From the NCBI GenBank assembly GCA_965661545.1, contig CBFIEF010000005.1, positions 1 to 64,000 of the forward strand: a stretch of DNA of 64,000 nt. Reading direction: 5' to 3'. This stretch comes from UBA7985 sp965661545. Its GTDB lineage: Bacteria > Pseudomonadota > Alphaproteobacteria > UBA7985. The notes under the pieces are model-generated. The model saw nothing but the letters and a program-made list of their open reading frames with translations. It was not told the DNA's origin and ran no database searches. Position 1 is the first letter of the stretch; every line of letters starts with the position of its first letter. Shown here one piece after another: positions 60,570 through 64,000 of this stretch. The position numbers and the translations under genes were made by a program.

Positions 60570-61403
60570 ATGGATCTCGCCCGCCTCGAAACATTGATCG
60601 AAGCTGCCTTCGACGACCGCGACACCATCAATTCATCGACACAAGGTGACGTTCGCGACGCTGTTAACGCGACACTCGACGCCCTGGACAGTGGCGTGCT
60701 GCGGGTTGCTGAGAAACAGGCAGTGGGCCAGTGGACTGTGAACCAGTGGGCGAAGAAAGCCGTTCTGCTGGGTTTCCGCTTGAATGACATGGAAGTCATG
60801 GACCATGCCTGTGGCGGTGCCCCGGGTTGGGATAAGGTTGCACTGAAGTTTGGCGATTGGGGTCCGGAGCAGTTTGCTGCCGCGGGCTTCCGTGCCGTTC
60901 CCGGCGCCGTTGTTCGCCGCTCCGCACACATCGCAAAAGGCGTGGTGTTGATGCCATCTTTCGTCAATCTCGGCGCCTATGTCGACGAAGGAACCATGGT
61001 CGATACTTGGGCGACCGTCGGTTCGTGCGCGCAAATTGGCAAGAACTGCCACATCTCGGGTGGCGCAGGCATTGGCGGCGTTCTTGAGCCATTGCAGGCT
61101 GGCCCCGTGATCATCGAAGACAACTGCTTCATTGGCGCGCGCTCCGAAGTCGCTGAAGGCGTCGTTGTCGAAGAAGGTGCCGTTCTGTCGATGGGCGTTT
61201 ACATTGGCGCTTCGACCAAAATCGTTGATCGGGCAACCGGTGAGATCTTCATGGGCCGCGTCCCATCTTACTCCGTGGTTGTTCCCGGCGCGCTGCCGTC
61301 GAAGACCGGCGAGGGCCCGTCGCTCTACTGCGCCGTGATCGTGAAGCGCGTTGACGCGCAGACGCGCTCAAAGACCGGCATCAATGAACTGCTGCGTGAC
61401 TGA
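60570..61403 (+). CDS. dapD: Tetrahydrodipicolinate N-succinyltransferase
   Basis: Succinyl-CoA-dependent acylation step of the diaminopimelate/lysine pathway. 277 residues. An N-terminal helical domain, then a left-handed beta helix of hexapeptide repeats (VVLMPSFVNLGAYVDEGTMVDTWATVGSCAQIGKN runs across about 129-163). A strong AGGAG lies before the ATG. dapE follows after 8 bp. Confidence 0.97.
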   Translation: MDLARLETLIEAAFDDRDTINSSTQGDVRDAVNATLDALDSGVLRVAEKQAVGQWTVNQWAKKAVLLGFRLNDMEVMDHACGGAPGWDKVALKFGDWGPEQFAAAGFRAVPGAVVRRSAHIAKGVVLMPSFVNLGAYVDEGTMVDTWATVGSCAQIGKNCHISGGAGIGGVLEPLQAGPVIIEDNCFIGARSEVAEGVVVEEGAVLSMGVYIGASTKIVDRATGEIFMGRVPSYSVVVPGALPSKTGEGPSLYCAVIVKRVDAQTRSKTGINELLRD

Positions 61404-61411
61404 GTGAACCG

Positions 61412-62554
61412 ATGACCGATAACCCTGCCCTGACCCACGCCCGCGCCTTGATCCAGTGTCCGTCTGTAACCCCGGTTGAGGGTGGCGCTTTGGAGTATAT
61501 CGCGGCTTGGGCTGAACGGTTGGGCGGTTGGTCTGAGCGCGTGGACCGCAATGGCACGCCGAACCTGTTCATCAAGTTCGGCAGCCGCGGTGCCACCAAT
61601 GGCCGGCATTTTGCCTTTGCCGGCCACACGGACGTGGTTCCCGTGGGCGATGAAGCGGCGTGGACGCATCCTCCCTTTGGCGCGGAAATCGTCGATGGCG
61701 TGCTTTATGGGCGCGGCGCTGTTGATATGAAATCAGGCGTGGCGTGCTTCATGGGTGCGGTTGAAGAGCTGCTGCCCCAGCGTGCCGAGGGCGACGCCAT
61801 TTCGCTGATCATTACCGGCGACGAAGAAGGTCCAGCCACAGACGGCACCCGCGCTTTGCTTGATTGGATGGCAGAAGCAGGTGAGCGGCCAGATGTCTGC
61901 ATCGTTGGCGAGCCTACAAACCCGAATGCACTCGGTGATTCCATCAAGATTGGCCGTCGCGGGTCCGTCACGGCATACTTCGAAAGCACCGGCACACAAG
62001 GCCATGTGGCCTACCCACATTTGGCGGATAACCCTGTCCATCCCTTGATCGCCGTGCTGACGGCGCTGACCACTGATCCCTTGGATCATGGAACCGAGCA
62101 CTTTCAGGCTTCATCGGCGCAAGTTGTGACCTTTGACGTGGGCAACAGCGCGGATAACCTGATTCCCGCAAAAGCCAGCGCGACCGTCAACATCCGCTTC
62201 AACGACGAACACAGCAGCGACAGCTTGAAAGCGTGGATCGACGCAGCCGTCGAGCCGCACCGCGCGAACGTATCCTACCGCTACCGGATTTCCGGCGAGA
62301 GCTTCATCTACCCGCCCGAGGCCTTTGGCGCGATGATTGCGGATGTGGTTGAAGAACACACAGGCCGCCGCCCGGAATACTCGACCGCAGGTGGGACATC
62401 AGACGCACGGTTCATCAAAGACATCTGCCCCGTCGCAGAATTTGGGCTGGTCGGACAAACGATGCACAAGGTCGATGAGCGCGTGGACGTTGCCGACTTA
62501 GAAGCGCTGACCACAATCTACGCGTCGCTGCTCCAGCGATACTTTTCTGGGTAA
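61412..62554 (+). CDS. dapE: Succinyl-diaminopimelate desuccinylase
   Basis: Zinc M20 hydrolase acting after dapD and the aminotransferase step (possibly ArgD). 380 residues. Metal motifs FAGHTDVVPVGD, GRGAVDMKSGVACF, GDEEGPATDGT and GEPT are present, and the C-terminal TAGGTSDARF and GQTMHKVDE complete the active site. Its 3' end overlaps truA tail-to-tail by 37 bp. Confidence 0.97.
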   Translation: MTDNPALTHARALIQCPSVTPVEGGALEYIAAWAERLGGWSERVDRNGTPNLFIKFGSRGATNGRHFAFAGHTDVVPVGDEAAWTHPPFGAEIVDGVLYGRGAVDMKSGVACFMGAVEELLPQRAEGDAISLIITGDEEGPATDGTRALLDWMAEAGERPDVCIVGEPTNPNALGDSIKIGRRGSVTAYFESTGTQGHVAYPHLADNPVHPLIAVLTALTTDPLDHGTEHFQASSAQVVTFDVGNSADNLIPAKASATVNIRFNDEHSSDSLKAWIDAAVEPHRANVSYRYRISGESFIYPPEAFGAMIADVVEEHTGRRPEYSTAGGTSDARFIKDICPVAEFGLVGQTMHKVDERVDVADLEALTTIYASLLQRYFSG

Positions 62555-63288
62555 TTTGCCCGCAGGAAATAGAGACCGCATGCAGGGGCCTTCGGGCCGC
62601 TGACTTGGCGGTTTTTCGCCTCCAACACCTCTTTCACCCACGCCACCGGTTGCCGCCCTGCGCCGACTTCCACCAGCGTTCCCACCATGTTGCGCACTTG
62701 GTTGTGCAGGAAGGAGCGTGCGGCGGTTTCAACGATCAGCCGCTCGCCCGTGCGCCAAACGCGCAGGGAATCGAGCGTTTTGATCGGTGACTTCGCCTGA
62801 CACAGAATCGCGCGGAACGACGTAAAATCGTGGTTACCGATCAGCGCCTGAGCGGCTTCGTTCATCGCTTCAGCGTCCAAGCGCGACTTTACCAACCACG
62901 CCCGATCACGGTCCAGCGTCAAACCGGGGCGGCGATTGATGATGATATAGCGATAGGCCCGGCCTGTGCAGGAAAACCGGGCGTGAAAATCTTCGTCGAC
63001 TTCGATCACATCCAACGCCGCTACAGGATGCGGCCTGAGACAACCATTCAGCGCTTCCCGCACCCGGTTGGCGTCAAAGCGGTCGCTATCGATGTCCACG
63101 TGTATCACCTGCCCTAGCGCATGAACGCCCGCATCCGTGCGGCCACTGGCGTAGATCTTTAGATCTTGACCTGTGAAGGCCTTAAACGCCTGCATCACCA
63201 CGGCTTGAGCCGACGGGCCATGATCCTGATACTGCCAACCCATAAAGGGCGTGCCGTCATATTCGATCTTGATGGCGAAACGCGGCAT
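62518..63288 (-). CDS. truA: tRNA pseudouridine(38-40) synthase
   Basis: Forms pseudouridine at positions 38-40 of the anticodon arm. 256 residues. The catalytic Asp lies in YASGRTDAGVHALGQV (about residue 52). The GRAYRYIIINRRP and FLHNQVRNMVGTLVEVGAGR segments are typical. Its ATG shares one base with the fmt stop (TGATG). Its C-terminus overlaps dapE by 37 bp, so part of the sequence codes on both strands. Confidence 0.97.
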   Translation of the reverse strand: MPRFAIKIEYDGTPFMGWQYQDHGPSAQAVVMQAFKAFTGQDLKIYASGRTDAGVHALGQVIHVDIDSDRFDANRVREALNGCLRPHPVAALDVIEVDEDFHARFSCTGRAYRYIIINRRPGLTLDRDRAWLVKSRLDAEAMNEAAQALIGNHDFTSFRAILCQAKSPIKTLDSLRVWRTGERLIVETAARSFLHNQVRNMVGTLVEVGAGRQPVAWVKEVLEAKNRQVSGPKAPACGLYFLRANYPEKYRWSSDA

Positions 63289-64000
63289 CAGTCGAGCACC
63301 GTTCCGGCAGGGATGGGATTGCCGCGCAGGAAGTCGTCGGCAGAACCAGCTTTCTTACCCGCACGCTGAACGTCCAGCAGCTGTACCGCTGCCCCGTCAC
63401 CACAGGCGATGGTCAGGCCACTGAGGACTTCACCGGGTGCGCCTGCGCCAGTAGCCAACCCAGCGCGCAAGACTTTGACGCGCTCGCCTGAGGCTTCAAA
63501 CCATGCGCCGGGAAAGGGGGAAAAGGCGTTGATCTTTTGGCTGACGGTGCCCGCCGCTTCGGTCCAGCGGATTCGGGTTTCGGCCTTGTCAATCTTGTGC
63601 GCGTAGGTCGCATTAGCCGCGTCTTGCAGTTTGGGCTTCAGGTCACTGAGATGCTCCAGCGCTTGGACAATCAGCCGCCCACCCATGAGCGCCAAACGGT
63701 CGTGAAGCGCGCCGGTGGTTTCGGTTTCGCCGATGCTCAGGCGGTCCTCCAGCAGCACCGGACCCGTGTCCAAGCCAGCTTCCATCTGCATGATACCAAC
63801 CCCTGTTTCACTGTCGCCTGCTTCAATGGCACGATGGATGGGCGCTGCGCCGCGCCAGCGGGGAAGCAAGCTGGCGTGAATGTTCAAACAACCCTGCGCC
63901 GGGGCATCCAGAATGGCTTGGGGCAGGATCAGGCCATAGGCGACCACCACTGCGACATCTGCCGATAGCGCGGAAAAAGCCTCCCGCTCCGCGCTGTCTT
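63288..64000 (-). CDS. fmt: Methionyl-tRNA formyltransferase (N-terminus outside window)
   Basis: Formylates initiator Met-tRNA. The frame stays open through the right edge, so the N-terminal ~80 residues are missing; 237 codons are visible. Seen: VVVAYGLILPQAIL, the catalytic region CLNIHASLLPRWRGAAPIHRAI, the family signature GVGIMQMEAGLDTGPVL and the C-terminal OB-fold domain starting near KINAFSPFPGAWFE. It precedes truA on the same strand with a 1-bp overlap; def is expected just outside the window. Confidence 0.96.
   Translation of the reverse strand, partial: DSAEREAFSALSADVAVVVAYGLILPQAILDAPAQGCLNIHASLLPRWRGAAPIHRAIEAGDSETGVGIMQMEAGLDTGPVLLEDRLSIGETETTGALHDRLALMGGRLIVQALEHLSDLKPKLQDAANATYAHKIDKAETRIRWTEAAGTVSQKINAFSPFPGAWFEASGERVKVLRAGLATGAGAPGEVLSGLTIACGDGAAVQLLDVQRAGKKAGSADDFLRGNPIPAGTVLD

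Noticed and set aside
1..64000. CRISPR array, rRNA operon or insertion sequence
   Set aside because: No regularly spaced repeats, rRNA sequence, transposase or terminal inverted repeats were seen on reading the window.

Overview
The window is a gene-dense piece of an alphaproteobacterial chromosome, probably from a free-living aerobic (likely marine) bacterium. Evidence seen: a petABC cytochrome bc1 operon, UbiK, a direct-repeat SOS box of the alphaproteobacterial type (GTTC-N7-GTTC) before an imuA-imuB-dnaE2 cassette, Tat signal peptides and a TPP-riboswitch operon. I cannot place the genus; Rhodospirillales, Rhodobacterales and SAR116-like groups are all possible. No rRNA, CRISPR array or insertion sequence was seen, and only one tRNA.

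Region 1-2793 is the end of an integrated element. A tyrosine recombinase faces the 3' end of tRNA-Gly(CCC). Beyond it lie a small ORF and the start of a large protein rich in AGG codons that carries a polymerase-A-like motif; the rest of the element is to the left of the window. Region 2911-9682 is the SOS mutagenesis cassette. Region 9988-18289 holds XRE and LysR regulators, hemF, trmL, petABC, a VOC protein and two tandem DUF2147 proteins.

Region 18286-24745 is a minus-strand block of translation, PRPP and envelope genes (ychF, pth, rplY, prs, pgeF, a MidA-type methyltransferase, lgt). It is followed by ubiK, a 312-bp non-coding stretch with a DnaA-box cluster, a YbjN-domain gene, proC, plsY, csaA, msrB, an acetyltransferase and an EF-hand lipoprotein. 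uvrB and uvrC flank a cation exchanger and a pteridine-reductase-like gene next to folB. pgsA, ilvE, a MarR regulator and an aspartate-type aminotransferase follow.

Region 40984-43580 is the most interesting part. A TPP riboswitch precedes a TRAP-type periplasmic binding protein, thiM and thiE, with the genes overlapping one another. This suggests a thiamine-repressed uptake and salvage route for a thiazole precursor. Downstream are an MlaC-like protein, an acetyltransferase, a beta-hydroxyacid dehydrogenase and a complete YnjBCD ABC transporter.

Region 49707-64000 is housekeeping: apaG, recX, argD-argF-hslO, trkH, folE, a large hybrid histidine kinase, a HAD nucleotidase, dapD-dapE, and truA with fmt cut off by the right edge.
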